Shown here piece after piece: positions 8,407 through 17,687 of a stretch of DNA of 64,000 nucleotides. The number at the start of each line of letters is the position of its first letter. Position 1 is the stretch's first letter. Under the pieces are notes generated by a model. It did not search any database, had not been told where the DNA came from, and saw nothing but the letters and a program-made list of their open reading frames with translations. The stretch is from Streptomyces sp. DH41. Lineage in GTDB: Bacteria > Actinomycetota > Actinomycetes > Streptomycetales > Streptomycetaceae. The position numbers and the translations under genes were made by a program. The stretch covers positions 124,001 through 188,000 of the forward strand of contig NZ_JARVKY010000012.1 of the NCBI RefSeq assembly GCF_029813785.1, given 5' to 3'.

Positions 8407-9426
8407 TCAGGCCCCCTGAGGCTGGAGGTAGCGGGCCAGCAGGTCGTCCAGACTCACCATGCCGGTGAGAGCACCGGTGCCGTCGCGGACCACCGCGAGG
8501 GAGGCCCGTCGTCGGCGGAGCAGCTCGATCGCCTCGGCCACCGTGGTGTCCTCTGCCAGTTCGGGCACGGGGCGGGCCAGGGCGCGGGCGCTGGTGGGCC
8601 GGCCCTGGGCGCGGGCGACCAGGACGTCGCGGGCGTGCACCGAGCCGAGCACCTCCCCGCCCGTACGGACGAGGAGCCGGGTGCGGTCGCTGCCCGCGGC
8701 CAGAGCAAGGATCTGTTCCGCGTGGGCGTCGGCGTCGACCGCGGTGATGTCGGCTGCCGGGACCCGCAGGTCGCGCACCGGGGTCTCCGGCTCGGTCAGT
8801 GAGCGGGTGAGCAGGTCGGAGTCGGTCTCGCTGATCAGGCCGAGCCGCTCGGACTCCTCCACCAGGTGGGTGAGCTGCTCGCGGTTGTGGACGGAGGCCA
8901 GTTCGTCGCGCGGGGTGACGCGGCACAGCCGGACCAGGGCGTTGCTGATGCGGTTGAGGACCCAGATGAGCGGGCGTACGGCCTTCACGATCCCGCGGAA
9001 GGGCGCGGAAAGGAGCATCGCGGAGCGCTCGGGGTGAGCGATGGCCCAGGACTTGGGTGCCATCTCGCCGAGCACCATGTGCAGGAACACGACCACGATC
9101 ATCGCCACGGCGAAGGCCACGCCGTAGCTGAGCGCGGTGGGCAGACCCAGCTTGTGCAGCAGGGGGTCCAGTTCGTGGGAGATCGCGGGCTTGGACACCG
9201 AGCCCAGGCCCAGGGTGCACACGGTGATGCCGAGCTGGGCACCGGCCAGCATGAGCGAGAGTTCGCGCATACCGGCCAGGGCCGCCTTGGCGCCGCGCTG
9301 CCCCTCGGCCACGGCCTTCTCCATGCGGTGCCGTTTGGCGGCGACCAGCGCGAACTCGGCCGCGACGAAGAACCCGCTGCCCACGAGCAGCAGGACGGTG
9401 ACGAAGAGCGCCATCGGAAAACTCAT
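8407..9426 (-). CDS. CNNM/CBS domain membrane protein (hemolysin C-like), short form
   Basis: 339 aa. The first about 190 residues form a CNNM (DUF21) membrane domain with about four hydrophobic segments and the conserved GAQLGITV and HMVLGEMAPK motifs. A CBS pair follows (residues about 205-335). Unlike its neighbour it ends right after the CBS pair and lacks the C-terminal CorC/HlyC domain. The ATG overlaps the upstream gene's TGA (ATGA), so the two are translationally coupled. Relatives act in Mg/Co or other cation efflux; the name hemolysin is historical. Confidence 0.9.
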   Translation of the reverse strand: MSFPMALFVTVLLLVGSGFFVAAEFALVAAKRHRMEKAVAEGQRGAKAALAGMRELSLMLAGAQLGITVCTLGLGSVSKPAISHELDPLLHKLGLPTALSYGVAFAVAMIVVVFLHMVLGEMAPKSWAIAHPERSAMLLSAPFRGIVKAVRPLIWVLNRISNALVRLCRVTPRDELASVHNREQLTHLVEESERLGLISETDSDLLTRSLTEPETPVRDLRVPAADITAVDADAHAEQILALAAGSDRTRLLVRTGGEVLGSVHARDVLVARAQGRPTSARALARPVPELAEDTTVAEAIELLRRRRASLAVVRDGTGALTGMVSLDDLLARYLQPQGA

Positions 9427-10760
9427 GCCTGCTCCTCCGTCTTCCCGGACAGCCGCTCGATCCGGACCCGTTCCGGCACGTGCCGGTCGAGGGTGCGTAC
9501 GTCGATCGCCACGCCCTCGCCGTCGGGCAGTGCCACCGTGAGATGGTCGCCTATGGCCGGGAAGCGGCCGAGCCGGTCGACGATCAGGCCCGCCACGGTC
9601 TCGTAGTCCTCGTCCTCGGGCAGCTCGACGCCGGTCACCTCGGCCACCTCGTCCAGGCGACGCCCGGCGTCCACCAGCCAGCCGTCGCCGTCCGCGACCG
9701 CGACCTCGGTGACGGTGTCGGACTCGTCGGCGATGTCGCCCACGAGCTCCTCTGCGACGTCCTCGTAGGTGACGACACCCGCCACACCGCCGTGCTCGTC
9801 GAGGACCACGGCGAACTCGTCGTCCCGCTCCCGCATCCGCTCCACGGCGTCCGGCAGCGGCAGGGTGTCCGGCAGCAGCAGCGGCCCCCGGGCCACCGCA
9901 CCGGCCGTGAGGGAGGTGAGCCGGCCGGCGGGCAGCCCCATCAGCTCCCGTACGCCCAGCACACCCGTGACGTCGTCCGGATGGTCGCCGAGCACGGGGT
10001 AGTTGGAGTGGCCGTGCTTGCCGATGAGGTCGATGGCCTCGGCCGCGGTGGCCTCCTTGCGGACGAAGACCGCGTCGACCCGCGGCACCATCACCGCGTG
10101 CAGCGTCCGCTCGGAGAACTCCAGCGCGTGGTCGATCAGCTCGGCGGTGCCGCGCGGCAGCTGTCCCTGCTCGTGGGACTCGCCGATCAGGTGGCCCAGC
10201 TCCTCCAAAGTGGCGCCGTGGTGCAGTTCCTCGACCGGTTCGATGCCGACCTTGCGCAGCAGTCTGTTCGCCGCGCCGTCGAAGATCCGGACCACCGGGC
10301 CGACGACCTTCAGATAGGCCAGCGTGGAGCCGGCCAGTGACTTCGCCAGCCGTTCCGGGACGGCGATGGCGAGGTTCTTCGGGGCCAGCTCGCCCAGCAC
10401 CATCTGCACGATGGTGGCCAGGACGAAGGCGAGCACGACGGAGATACCGGTGACGGCACCGTCGGGGATGCCGACTCCGGACAGGACCGGCCTCAGCAGC
10501 GCGGAGACGGACGGCTCGGCGATGAAACCGACGACCAGACCCGTCACGGTGATGCCGAGCTGAGCGCCCGAGAGCATGAACGACAACCGCTCCAGCACCG
10601 TCAGGGCACGGGCGGCCCTCCGGTCCCCGGCGTCGGCCTCACGCGCGAGGGCGAGCCGGTCCGCGGAGACGTACGCGAACTCCTGGGCGACGAAATAGCC
10701 GGTGCCCGCGGTCAGCACGAACACCGCCAGCACTCCCAGCCAGGCTTCCACGGCACTCAT
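9423..10760 (-). CDS. CNNM/CBS/CorC-HlyC membrane protein (hemolysin C family)
   Basis: 445 aa. It has a CNNM membrane domain (residues about 1-200, motifs GAQLGITVTGLVVGFIAEP and QMVLGELAPKNLAIA), a CBS pair (about 205-340, ending DEHGGVAGVVTYEDVAEELVGDI) and a C-terminal CorC/HlyC domain (about 355-435, ETVAGLIVDRLGRFPAIGD). First gene of a two-gene operon with the shorter paralogue, suggesting a heteromeric transporter or regulator of divalent cations. Confidence 0.92.
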   Translation of the reverse strand: MSAVEAWLGVLAVFVLTAGTGYFVAQEFAYVSADRLALAREADAGDRRAARALTVLERLSFMLSGAQLGITVTGLVVGFIAEPSVSALLRPVLSGVGIPDGAVTGISVVLAFVLATIVQMVLGELAPKNLAIAVPERLAKSLAGSTLAYLKVVGPVVRIFDGAANRLLRKVGIEPVEELHHGATLEELGHLIGESHEQGQLPRGTAELIDHALEFSERTLHAVMVPRVDAVFVRKEATAAEAIDLIGKHGHSNYPVLGDHPDDVTGVLGVRELMGLPAGRLTSLTAGAVARGPLLLPDTLPLPDAVERMRERDDEFAVVLDEHGGVAGVVTYEDVAEELVGDIADESDTVTEVAVADGDGWLVDAGRRLDEVAEVTGVELPEDEDYETVAGLIVDRLGRFPAIGDHLTVALPDGEGVAIDVRTLDRHVPERVRIERLSGKTEEQA

Positions 10761-11150
10761 CCGGCACCACCCCGTCGGGAGCCGTGCTCAGGACGTACTG
10801 GGCGGAATGGCCGGGGACTGTGCCCCGAAGGGTCCGTCGATCTGGCGGACAAGCGCTGACTCCTCGTCTGTGCGTGCTGGTACGACAACGATTGTGGCCG
10901 AAAACAGGTTCCCGATCGCCACCCACGCCGGACCGTGATGGGGCTCATCGTCGGATCCCCGTCAGGCGGACGCGGGAGAGGGAGCCCCATGCCATCAGGG
11001 TTCCCTGGCCAGCTCAGGAGCGTTTTTCGGTCTTTCCCGGCGGGCCGGCCCCGAGCGCGCTCCGTGCCCGCCGACGCAACTCTATGCTTCTACTCGCTTG
11101 TAGAAACAGGCCCGGCCCCCTGTCCGGGCCGTACCCCCTTGGAGAGACAC
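10761..11150. other. Intergenic region between the CNNM operon and the HhH gene
   Basis: No convincing gene. The notable feature is an inverted repeat TTCTAC (11088-11093) / GTAGAA (11100-11105) about 45 bp before the HhH start, which could be an operator. Promoters for both divergent genes should lie here, but no clear -35/-10 pair was found. Confidence 0.5.
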
Positions 11151-11369
11151 ATGGCTTCGATCGATCTGGACACGGTGCTGGACAAGGCATGGGCGGACAA
11201 GAGGCTGCCGGAGATACTCGCGGCGCCGGTGGCGGCACTGAAGGGGGTCTCCGACCGCGACGGCGAGCTGCTCCAGGAGGCCTTCGGGGTCAGAACCGTC
11301 GCGGACCTGGCCGAACTGAAGTACGCCCGCTGGGCACAGGCACTCGCCGCTCTCGAAGCGGCCAAGTAG
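11151..11369 (+). CDS. Helix-hairpin-helix mini-protein
   Basis: 72 aa, ATG with TTGGAGAG upstream. The sequence from LAAPVAALKGVSDRDGELLQ to FGVRTVADLAELKYARWAQAL is a helix-hairpin-helix pattern (GVS/GVRTVADLA), as seen in short DNA-binding or scaffold domains. Such mini-proteins are common in Streptomyces and uncharacterised. It sits 43 bp before the Spo0M-like gene on the same strand and may be cotranscribed. Confidence 0.75.
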   Translation: MASIDLDTVLDKAWADKRLPEILAAPVAALKGVSDRDGELLQEAFGVRTVADLAELKYARWAQALAALEAAK

Positions 11370-11412
11370 CCCCTCACGGAACATCACGCACGCAAAAGGA
11401 GTGGACGCCACC

Positions 11413-12420
11413 ATGGTGTTCAAGCGACTTCTCGGCTCGCTCGGCGTGGGCGCCCCCACGGTCGACACGGTCCTCGACCCGGCCCCCGCACTGCCCGGCG
11501 GCACCCTCACCGGACAGGTGCACCTCAAGGGCGGCCAGGCGGACTTCGACATCGACCACATCACACTCGAACTGGTCGCCCGGGTCGAGGCGGAACACGG
11601 GGACGGCGAGAGCGAGGGCGCCGTCGTCTTCGACCGGTTCACCGTCGGCGGCGGCTTCCGGCTCGCCGCGGAAGAACCGCGCAGCGTGCCCTTCAGCGTC
11701 ATGCTGCCGTGGGAGACGCCCGTCACCGAGCTGTACGGGCAGCCGCTGGGCATCGTGCTCGGTGTGCGCACCGAACTGGCGGTCGCCGGCGCCAAGGACA
11801 AGGGCGACCTCGACCAGCTCACCGTCGCGGCCCTGCCCGCCCAGGAGGCGGTTCTGGAGGCGCTCGGACAGCTCGGCTTCGGCTTCAGGTCCGCCGATCT
11901 CGAGTACGGGCACATCGGCGGCACCGGGCAGCAGCTGCCCTTCTACCAGGAGATCGAGCTCACTCCGGCGCCCCGGTACGCCCACCAGGTCAACGAGATC
12001 GAACTGACCTTCCTGGCCGGCCCGGGCGGGCTCGAAGTGGTGCTGGAGGCCGACAAGCGTGGCGGCCTCTTCTCCTCCGGCCACGACGCGCTCACCCGGT
12101 TCGCCGTCGGACACCACGACGTGCGCGACTGGACGGCCGAAGTGGACGGCTGGGTACGACAGCTCGTCGAGCACCGGACGGCGTACGGCCATCAGGCTGC
12201 GTACGGCCACGCCGCCCCGCACACCGACCACGGACACGGCGGGTTCCACGGGCCCGACCGCCCTCACGAAGACCGTCACCGTTCCGGTCCCGGCATGGGC
12301 ACGGCTGTCGCGGCGGGCGCGGCCGGACTGGCGGTCGGCGTCGTCGGCGGCATGGTCGCCGCGGAGGTCGTCGACGAGGTCGGGGACTTCTTCGAAGGCG
12401 ACGAGGAGGACGAGGGCTGA
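11413..12420 (+). CDS. Spo0M-family sporulation-control protein
   Basis: 335 aa; ATG at 11413 chosen because AGGAG ends 11 bp upstream, too close to the GTG at 11401. Residues about 1-245 match the arrestin-like Spo0M fold: MVFKRLLGSLGVGAPTVDTV, GGTLTGQVHLKGG, ELVARVE and LPWETPVTE. A His/Gly-rich linker follows, then a hydrophobic Gly/Ala/Val segment (AVAAGAAGLAVGVVGGMVAA) and an acidic tail, which could associate with membrane. Bacillus Spo0M affects sporulation; the role here is inferred. Confidence 0.88.
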   Translation: MVFKRLLGSLGVGAPTVDTVLDPAPALPGGTLTGQVHLKGGQADFDIDHITLELVARVEAEHGDGESEGAVVFDRFTVGGGFRLAAEEPRSVPFSVMLPWETPVTELYGQPLGIVLGVRTELAVAGAKDKGDLDQLTVAALPAQEAVLEALGQLGFGFRSADLEYGHIGGTGQQLPFYQEIELTPAPRYAHQVNEIELTFLAGPGGLEVVLEADKRGGLFSSGHDALTRFAVGHHDVRDWTAEVDGWVRQLVEHRTAYGHQAAYGHAAPHTDHGHGGFHGPDRPHEDRHRSGPGMGTAVAAGAAGLAVGVVGGMVAAEVVDEVGDFFEGDEEDEG

Positions 12421-12562
12421 GTGACGAAGCCACCCGCCTGGTCCGCGGCGGTCCCCCGGCGCAGGGCGAGCACGCGCCGGGCCGGGACCCGGCGGGTGGG
12501 CCTTCCGAGCCGCCAGGCACACTCTGCCTGATGTAGTTTTGTCGACAGAGAAAGACCCGCAC

Positions 12563-13147
12563 ATGATCACGCTCACCAAGGAAGACGGACCGGCAGACCT
12601 GGACGGAGTGACCCACCTGTCCATCGGAGTCTCCTGGGACCCCACCGCCGGCAGCAGCGGCGGTGTGCTCGGCAAACTGCGCCGCAAGACCGGCACCGAC
12701 CTCGACCTGATCGCCGTCGCCCTGCAGGGCGGGGACCCGGTACGCCTCGCCGGCCTCGACTCCCTCGACCCCATGGGCAACGGCTCACTGCTCCACAGCG
12801 GCGACAACCAGACCGGGCACGGTGACGGGGACGACGAGACGGTGACCGTCGAGTTCGCCCAGCTCCCGACCGCCATCACGTCGATCGTGTTCGTCGCGGC
12901 CGCCTACAAGAAGGGCAGCTCCTTCCAGAAGGCCCGCAACATCAGCTTCAAGGTCTACGACGCGACCGGGGGCAGCACGCAGCAGGTCGCCGACATCTGG
13001 CCCAGCCTGCTCAGCCAGGACAACGGCTGCGCCGTGGCCAAGGCCGTCCGGGTGGGCGGCACCTGGAAGCTGGAGGTGATCAACGAGACGGGGAAGGTCA
13101 AGCAGGGCGACGAGCACGCCCTGATGCGCTTCGCCGTGAGCAAGTAG
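12563..13147 (+). CDS. TerD-family protein
   Basis: 194 aa. ATG at 12563 after an AGAGAAAG-type ribosome site. TerD features: DGVTHLSIGVSWDPTAG near the start, DLDLIAVAL and a GDNQTGHGDGDDETVTV calcium-binding-like loop, then a FAQLPTAITSIVFVAAAY strand region. TerD proteins bind calcium and are linked to tellurite, stress and phage responses and, in streptomycetes, to differentiation. A single orphan copy, not a full ter operon. Confidence 0.92.
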   Translation: MITLTKEDGPADLDGVTHLSIGVSWDPTAGSSGGVLGKLRRKTGTDLDLIAVALQGGDPVRLAGLDSLDPMGNGSLLHSGDNQTGHGDGDDETVTVEFAQLPTAITSIVFVAAAYKKGSSFQKARNISFKVYDATGGSTQQVADIWPSLLSQDNGCAVAKAVRVGGTWKLEVINETGKVKQGDEHALMRFAVSK

Positions 13148-13179
13148 CGCACCGGACAGCACCCCGTGCCGGTCTGTCG

Positions 13180-13236
13180 TCCCCGGTCGAGCCGGGGAGG
13201 ACGCCGGTGGCGACCGCGCGGCCGTCGGCCACCGGC
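13180..13236. terminator. Two-hairpin convergent terminator region
   Basis: A TCCCCGG/CCGGGGA stem with 5-nt loop (13180-13198) is followed by a GCCGGTGGC/GCCACCGGC 9-bp stem (13203-13211 with 13228-13236). They sit between the convergent terD-like gene and ung. Confidence 0.6.
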
Positions 13237-13266
13237 ACGCCCCGGCCGGACACGGCGGGCCGACGC

Positions 13267-13944
13267 CTACGGCAGCTGCCAGTCCACCGGCTGGACGCCC
13301 TGCCGCACCAGCATGTCGTTGGTCCTGCTGAACGGACGGGAGCCGAAGAAGCCACGGTCCGCCGACATCGGCGACGGATGGGCGGACTCGACCGCCGGGA
13401 GGTCCCCGAGCAGCGGCCGCAGATTACGCGCGTCACGCCCCCACAGAATGGACACCAGCGGCTTGTCACGGGCGACCAGCGCTCGGATCGCCTGCTCGGT
13501 GACCTCTTCCCAGCCCTTGCCCCGGTGCGCGGCCGGCTTGCGCGGCGCCGTCGTCAACGCCCTGTTGAGCAGCAGCACGCCCTGCTCGGTCCACGGTGTC
13601 AGGTCCCCGTTGGACGGCCGGGACAGCCCCAGGTCCGTATGCAGTTCCCGGAAGATGTTCTCCAGACTGCCCGGCAAGGAGCGCACTTCGGGCGCCACCG
13701 CGAAACTCAGCCCGATCGCCATCCCCGGCGTGGGGTAGGGGTCCTGACCGACGATCAGGACACGGACGTCGTCGAACGGCTGCTGGAAGGCCCGCAGGAC
13801 GTTCGCCCCGGACGGCAGGTACGTCCGGCCGGCCGCTATCTCCGCCCGCAGGAAGTCTCCCATCACGGCGATGCGTTGAGCCACAGGTTCCAGAGCCTTC
13901 GCCCAGCCTGCTTCGACAAGTTCATGCAAGGGTCGTGGTGCCAC
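13267..13944 (-). CDS. ung: Uracil-DNA glycosylase, family 1
   Basis: 225 aa, full length. Removes uracil from DNA in base excision repair. The catalytic water-activating motif [16 protein letters not shown] carries D68, and the DNA-intercalation loop [19 protein letters not shown] is intact. LLLNRALTT forms the uracil pocket strand. ATG start with the usual N-terminal helix. A very short minus-strand reading frame lies just upstream. Confidence 0.97.
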   Translation of the reverse strand: MAPRPLHELVEAGWAKALEPVAQRIAVMGDFLRAEIAAGRTYLPSGANVLRAFQQPFDDVRVLIVGQDPYPTPGMAIGLSFAVAPEVRSLPGSLENIFRELHTDLGLSRPSNGDLTPWTEQGVLLLNRALTTAPRKPAAHRGKGWEEVTEQAIRALVARDKPLVSILWGRDARNLRPLLGDLPAVESAHPSPMSADRGFFGSRPFSRTNDMLVRQGVQPVDWQLP

Positions 13945-14021
13945 GGCGCGTCACTCTACTGGCATGCGACCGGTCCCCGCACAGCCCCCGAAGCCCCCGC
14001 GCGCGGACGCCGTCCTCAGCG

Positions 14022-14135
14022 CTACTCTTCCTCCACGTCGAGGTCATCGCGCCGGTCCGACAGATCGCGTGGCCGGTCGCCGGAAAGGCGGGGAACCTGT
14101 TGCATCCAGTGGTCGCGCCACTCCGTCGTCGCCAT
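14022..14135 (-). CDS. Possible small protein upstream of ung
   Basis: 37 codons beginning MATTEWRDHWMQQVPRLS and ending in an acidic DVEEE tail, with third positions mostly G/C. It has the same orientation as ung and ends 77 bp before its start. A GGGACGT upstream is a weak ribosome site. No family recognised. It may be a real small gene or chance. Confidence 0.3.
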   Translation of the reverse strand: MATTEWRDHWMQQVPRLSGDRPRDLSDRRDDLDVEEE

Positions 14136-14239
14136 CACGTCCCGCCCGCCTCTCGCCGTCGAGAGCCGGCCCCCAGAACTCCCGCGTACGCGGTGGGGCC
14201 GCCCCCCGTCCCGCGGGGCCGTGGCGACCGGTGCCTGCC

Positions 14240-15214
14240 GTGAGCGGCGGCTTCCTGGCCGTCGACTCCGGCGGTTCGGGTCTGCGCGTCGTCGTCGGTA
14301 CGGCCGGCACCGACGGGCGCGGGCGGCGTGCGTCGCGAGAACCGGTCCGCACCGGTGCGCGCGGCATCGATACCGGGCATCTGCTGGCACAGCTGCTGCC
14401 CATGGCCAGGGCGCTGACCGCCGAGACCGGTGTGACCCGGCTCGGCACCGTCGTCGTCGGGGCCGCCGGGCTGGCCACCCTGGGTGACGCGCTGCGGGCC
14501 GAGCTGCCGGGCGCGCTGGCCCGGGAGCTGGGCGTGCGGACGGTCGCCCTGGTCGCCGACGCCGTCACCGCGTACGTCGGCGCCCTCGGCCCCCGGCCCG
14601 GAGCCGTGGTCGCCGCGGGCACCGGCCTGATCGCGACCGGCACCGATCTGACCCGCTGGCACCGGGCGGACGGCTGGGGTCATCTGCTGGGCGACTGCGG
14701 CGGGGGTGCCTGGATCGGGCGGGCCGGCCTGGAGGCGGCGCTGCGCGCCCACGACGGGCGCCGGCGCGGCTCCGTCCCGCTCCTCGCCCGCGCCGAGGAG
14801 CGGTTCGGCCCGGTGGCGGGCCTGCCCGGTCAGCTGTATCCGCGTACGGACCGTCCCGCCGTCCTCGCCTCCTTCGCGCCGGAGGTGGCCGCCTGCGCGG
14901 CCGACGACCCCGTCGCCGCGGGCATCCTGCGGGCCGCCGCCCGGCACATGGCCGACTCGGCCGCCGCGGTCTGCCCGCCGGGTGGCGAGCCCCGCGTCGC
15001 GGTCACCGGTGGTCTGCTGAAGATGGGCGCCCCCCTCGTCGTACCGCTGGAGGAGGAACTGGCCCAGCGGCTGCCGCATGCGCGGCGGACGACCGCCGAG
15101 GGCGATCCCCTGCACGGTTCGGTGCGGATCGCGAACGACCTGGCGACCGGCTCACTCACCCTTCCGAGTGACGACAGGATGCTGTGGGTGACGACTGTGC
15201 CGGACGGCCGATAA
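14240..15214 (+). CDS. BadF/BadG-type ATPase, probable N-acetylglucosamine kinase
   Basis: 324 aa from GTG 14240; GTG 14231 is an alternative, and neither has a clear ribosome site. ASKHA-fold features: an N-terminal phosphate-1 loop FLAVDSGGSGLRVVVG, GAAGLATL, the adenosine-proximal VVAAGTGLIATGTD, and GWGHLLGDCGGGAWIGRAGLEAALR, as in GlcNAc kinases of this family. The C-terminal VAVTGGLL binds adenosine. It would phosphorylate an amino sugar in the cytoplasm. Substrate specificity is inferred. Confidence 0.82.
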   Translation: MSGGFLAVDSGGSGLRVVVGTAGTDGRGRRASREPVRTGARGIDTGHLLAQLLPMARALTAETGVTRLGTVVVGAAGLATLGDALRAELPGALARELGVRTVALVADAVTAYVGALGPRPGAVVAAGTGLIATGTDLTRWHRADGWGHLLGDCGGGAWIGRAGLEAALRAHDGRRRGSVPLLARAEERFGPVAGLPGQLYPRTDRPAVLASFAPEVAACAADDPVAAGILRAAARHMADSAAAVCPPGGEPRVAVTGGLLKMGAPLVVPLEEELAQRLPHARRTTAEGDPLHGSVRIANDLATGSLTLPSDDRMLWVTTVPDGR

Positions 15215-15348
15215 TCGGTCCGCGGCGAGGTGAATCATGCCGATGTCGGCCGATCCGTACATCACTCATCAGACAAAACCGGACGGATACCGCTCACCTG
15301 CACCCTCCCCGAACAGGGAAACCCCGGAAACCAGTAACATGCGGCGCC

Positions 15349-16275
15349 ATGAGCTCCCCCACTGGGCCCGCGTCCGGCCTGCCAGTACGAATGCCGCGCC
15401 CCCGCCAGCCAGGACGGCACCGCCGTCCCGAACCCCTGGTGGCTCCCGAGGGCGCGCCGGCGCTCGTCCTCGCGGTGCCGGGGACGCCCAGCAGCACCAC
15501 CCGGGGCCTCGCCGACGAGGTCATCAGCATCGCCCGCTCCGAGCTGCCCGGCCTCGACGCCCGGATCGGTCACCTCGACGGGGACGACGAGGAGTTCCTC
15601 TCCCTGTCGACCGTCCTCGTGCGTGCCGCCGAGGAGCGCACCGCCCGCTACGAGCAGGCACGCGCCGCCGGCCTGGACGTGAAGGAGCCCGAGGGCCCCG
15701 TCGCCGTCGTCGTACCGCTGCTGGCCGGCCCGGACGGCGCGCTGCTGCGCCGGATCCGGCAGGCTGTCATGGACAGCCGGATCGCGGCCGAGCTGACCGA
15801 CGTCCTCGGTCCGCACCCGCTGCTGGCCGAGGCGCTGCACGTGCGGCTCTCCGAGGCCGGCCTGGCCCGCGCCGACCGCGCCCGCCTGTTCACCGTGGCG
15901 ACCGCCGCGGACGGCATCATCCTGGCCTCCGTGGGCGGTGACGAGGCCGTCCAGGCGGCCGGGATCACCGGCATGCTGCTCGCCGCGCGCCTCGCCGTGC
16001 CGGTGATGGCGGCGGCCCTGGACGACGAGGGCTCGATCGCGTCCGTGGCCGAGCAGCTGCGTTCCTCGGGCTCGCAGCAGCTGGCGCTCGCGCCGTACCT
16101 GATCGGCCCGGAGATCGAGGCGTCCCTGCTGGAGGAGGCGGCCAGGGAGGTGGGTTGCTCCACCGCCGAGCCGCTCGGCCCGTACCCGGCGATCGGCAAG
16201 CTGGCGCTGGCCAAGTACACGACCGCGCTCGGCATCTCGCCCCAGCAGCAGCCGCAGAGCACGCCGGTCCGCTGA
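15349..16275 (+). CDS. CbiX-like / sirohydrochlorin chelatase-type protein
   Basis: 308 aa, ATG at 15349. After a Pro/Arg-rich N-terminal 35 residues come two CbiX-like halves: ALVLAVPGTPSSTTRGLADEV and VAVVVPLLAGPDGALLRRIR, then a second half (GIILASVGGDEAVQAAGITGMLLAARL). The usual metal-binding His residues of cobalt/iron chelatases are not obvious (LAVPGTPSST replaces the common HGS), so it may be a divergent or non-catalytic member. A TAACAT 8 nt before the ATG suggests a leaderless transcript. Confidence 0.7.
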   Translation: MSSPTGPASGLPVRMPRPRQPGRHRRPEPLVAPEGAPALVLAVPGTPSSTTRGLADEVISIARSELPGLDARIGHLDGDDEEFLSLSTVLVRAAEERTARYEQARAAGLDVKEPEGPVAVVVPLLAGPDGALLRRIRQAVMDSRIAAELTDVLGPHPLLAEALHVRLSEAGLARADRARLFTVATAADGIILASVGGDEAVQAAGITGMLLAARLAVPVMAAALDDEGSIASVAEQLRSSGSQQLALAPYLIGPEIEASLLEEAAREVGCSTAEPLGPYPAIGKLALAKYTTALGISPQQQPQSTPVR

Positions 16276-16305
16276 CACAGGGGCGCCCGCCCCGAGCACG
16301 ACCGA

Positions 16306-16337
16306 AAGGGCCCGCTCACGTACCGGAGCGGGCCCTT
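16306..16337. terminator. Bidirectional terminator
   Basis: AAGGGCCCGCTC (16306-16317) pairs perfectly with GAGCGGGCCCTT (16326-16337) over an 8-nt loop, flanked by A and T on either side. It serves the convergent chelatase-like and lactonase-like genes. Confidence 0.85.
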
Positions 16338-16497
16338 CGTCATGCCGTACGGCGAACCCGCGGGCCACCGCGGGGGACGGCTGACGACCGCCCGGGCGCG
16401 CGGTGGGCCCCAGGACCGAGGATCCCCCTCGGGGTCGCGGCGGGCCGCCGGCAGCCCGAGGAGCCCTTCACCGGTGGGCGGCGGGCCGCCGGCCCGG

Positions 16498-17532
16498 TCA
16501 GCCGAAGACCACGCAGGACGCCGCCGGTACCGCGAGTGAGCCGGTGCGCCGGGGCACTCCGGTCTCCGGGTCGAGCGCGAACCAGGTCACGTCTCCGGAT
16601 CGTTCGTTGGCCGCGTACAGGAAGCCGTCCGACTCGGCGATCTCCCGCGGCCAGTGCCCGCCGCACGGCACGGTCCCGAACAGCCGCAGCCCGTCCGGCT
16701 CCACGACGAACACGGACAGGACGTCCTCGCCCCGGGTCGCGGTCCACACGAAGCGGCCGTCGGGCGAGACCACGATGCCGGAGGGGAAGGCGTCGCCGGC
16801 CGGTGCCCCGGGCAGCACCGGAACCTCGCTGAGGGGCTGCAGCACGCCCTCGGCGGCGTCCCAGCGGCAGACGGTGACGGTGGGCGCCAGTTCGTTGACC
16901 ACGTAGGCGCGCGAGCCGTCCGGGTGGAAGGCCAGGTGCCGCGGGCCCGAGCCGGGGCGCAGAGCGGTCTCCCGGTGCACGGCGAGGGCGCCGTCCCTCA
17001 GGGTGCAGACCCGCACCGAGTCGGTGCCGAGGTCCACGCTGACCGCCCACCGCCCGCTCGGGTCGGGCCGCACCTGGTGGGCGTGCGGCCCCTGCTGGCG
17101 CTGGGCGTGCGGACCCGAGCCGGTGTGCCGCAGGACGCCGGAGGCGGACCGGGCGAGGGTGCCGTCGGGGCGGACGGGCACGGCGGTGACACTGCCGGAG
17201 CCGTAGTTGGCGGTCAGGACGTGCCCGGCGTACAGGCTGAGGTGGGTCGGCCCGTCGCCTCCCACGGACACCGGCCGCCCGGCGGGCTCGGGTTTGTCCC
17301 CGCTCACGCGGAAGGCGGCCACCGCGCCCTCGGCCGTCTCGCTGACGGCGTAGAGCATGTCCCCGTCGGGGGTCAGGGCCAGGTAGGAGGGGTCGGGCAG
17401 GCGGTCCGTGCCGCTGAGGACCGTGAGCGCGCCGCTGTCGGGCGCGACGGCCGCCGTCACGATGCCGGGGCCGCCGGCCGCCGTGAACGACCCGATGAAC
17501 GCCCGCCGCTGCCGCCTGCCGCCGTCTGTCAC
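16498..17532 (-). CDS. Lactonase-family seven-bladed propeller (6-phosphogluconolactonase-like)
   Basis: 344 aa, GTG start with GAGGGAG upstream. A Pgl/LactB propeller: FIGSFTAAGGPGIVTAAV, PSYLALTPDGDMLYAVSE, PTHLSLYAGHVLTANYGSGS, GPRHLAFHPDGSRAYVVNEL, FPSGIVVSPDGRFVWTATRG and HWPREIAESDGFLYAANERS mark successive blades. No signal peptide. Members hydrolyse 6-phosphogluconolactone or related lactones; substrate not shown here. Confidence 0.85.
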   Translation of the reverse strand: MTDGGRRQRRAFIGSFTAAGGPGIVTAAVAPDSGALTVLSGTDRLPDPSYLALTPDGDMLYAVSETAEGAVAAFRVSGDKPEPAGRPVSVGGDGPTHLSLYAGHVLTANYGSGSVTAVPVRPDGTLARSASGVLRHTGSGPHAQRQQGPHAHQVRPDPSGRWAVSVDLGTDSVRVCTLRDGALAVHRETALRPGSGPRHLAFHPDGSRAYVVNELAPTVTVCRWDAAEGVLQPLSEVPVLPGAPAGDAFPSGIVVSPDGRFVWTATRGEDVLSVFVVEPDGLRLFGTVPCGGHWPREIAESDGFLYAANERSGDVTWFALDPETGVPRRTGSLAVPAASCVVFG

Positions 17533-17545
17533 CGCTGCTCCCTCT

Positions 17546-17593
17546 CGTCCCGCGCCGTCCCGCGCCGTCCCGGGTGGTCGCGCCGTCCCGCGC
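17546..17593. repeat. 10-bp tandem repeat upstream of the lactonase gene
   Basis: CGTCCCGCGC occurs at 17546-17555, 17556-17565 and 17584-17593, with a diverged 18-bp stretch starting CGTCCCGGG between them. It lies just upstream of the lactonase start on its promoter side. Confidence 0.75.
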
Positions 17594-17687
17594 CTCGTCG
17601 AGTGCCGACTGATCGTCTGCCCCGGGGTGACGGTAGCAGTCGATCACGCGCGGTCTAGACCAAATGGGGGACGCGGGGCCGGACGGG

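Noticed and set aside
12421-12562. Riboswitch or attenuator between the Spo0M and TerD genes
   Set aside because: The GC-rich stretch can fold in several ways, but no conserved aptamer motif was recognised.
12092-12616. Long frames antisense to the Spo0M gene
   Set aside because: They are Arg/Pro-rich shadows produced by high GC. The sense frame has a recognisable family and a ribosome site.
16306-16337. Possible attachment site at the GC-rich palindrome after the CbiX-like gene
   Set aside because: There is no tRNA or integrase nearby and no second copy. A bidirectional terminator explains it.
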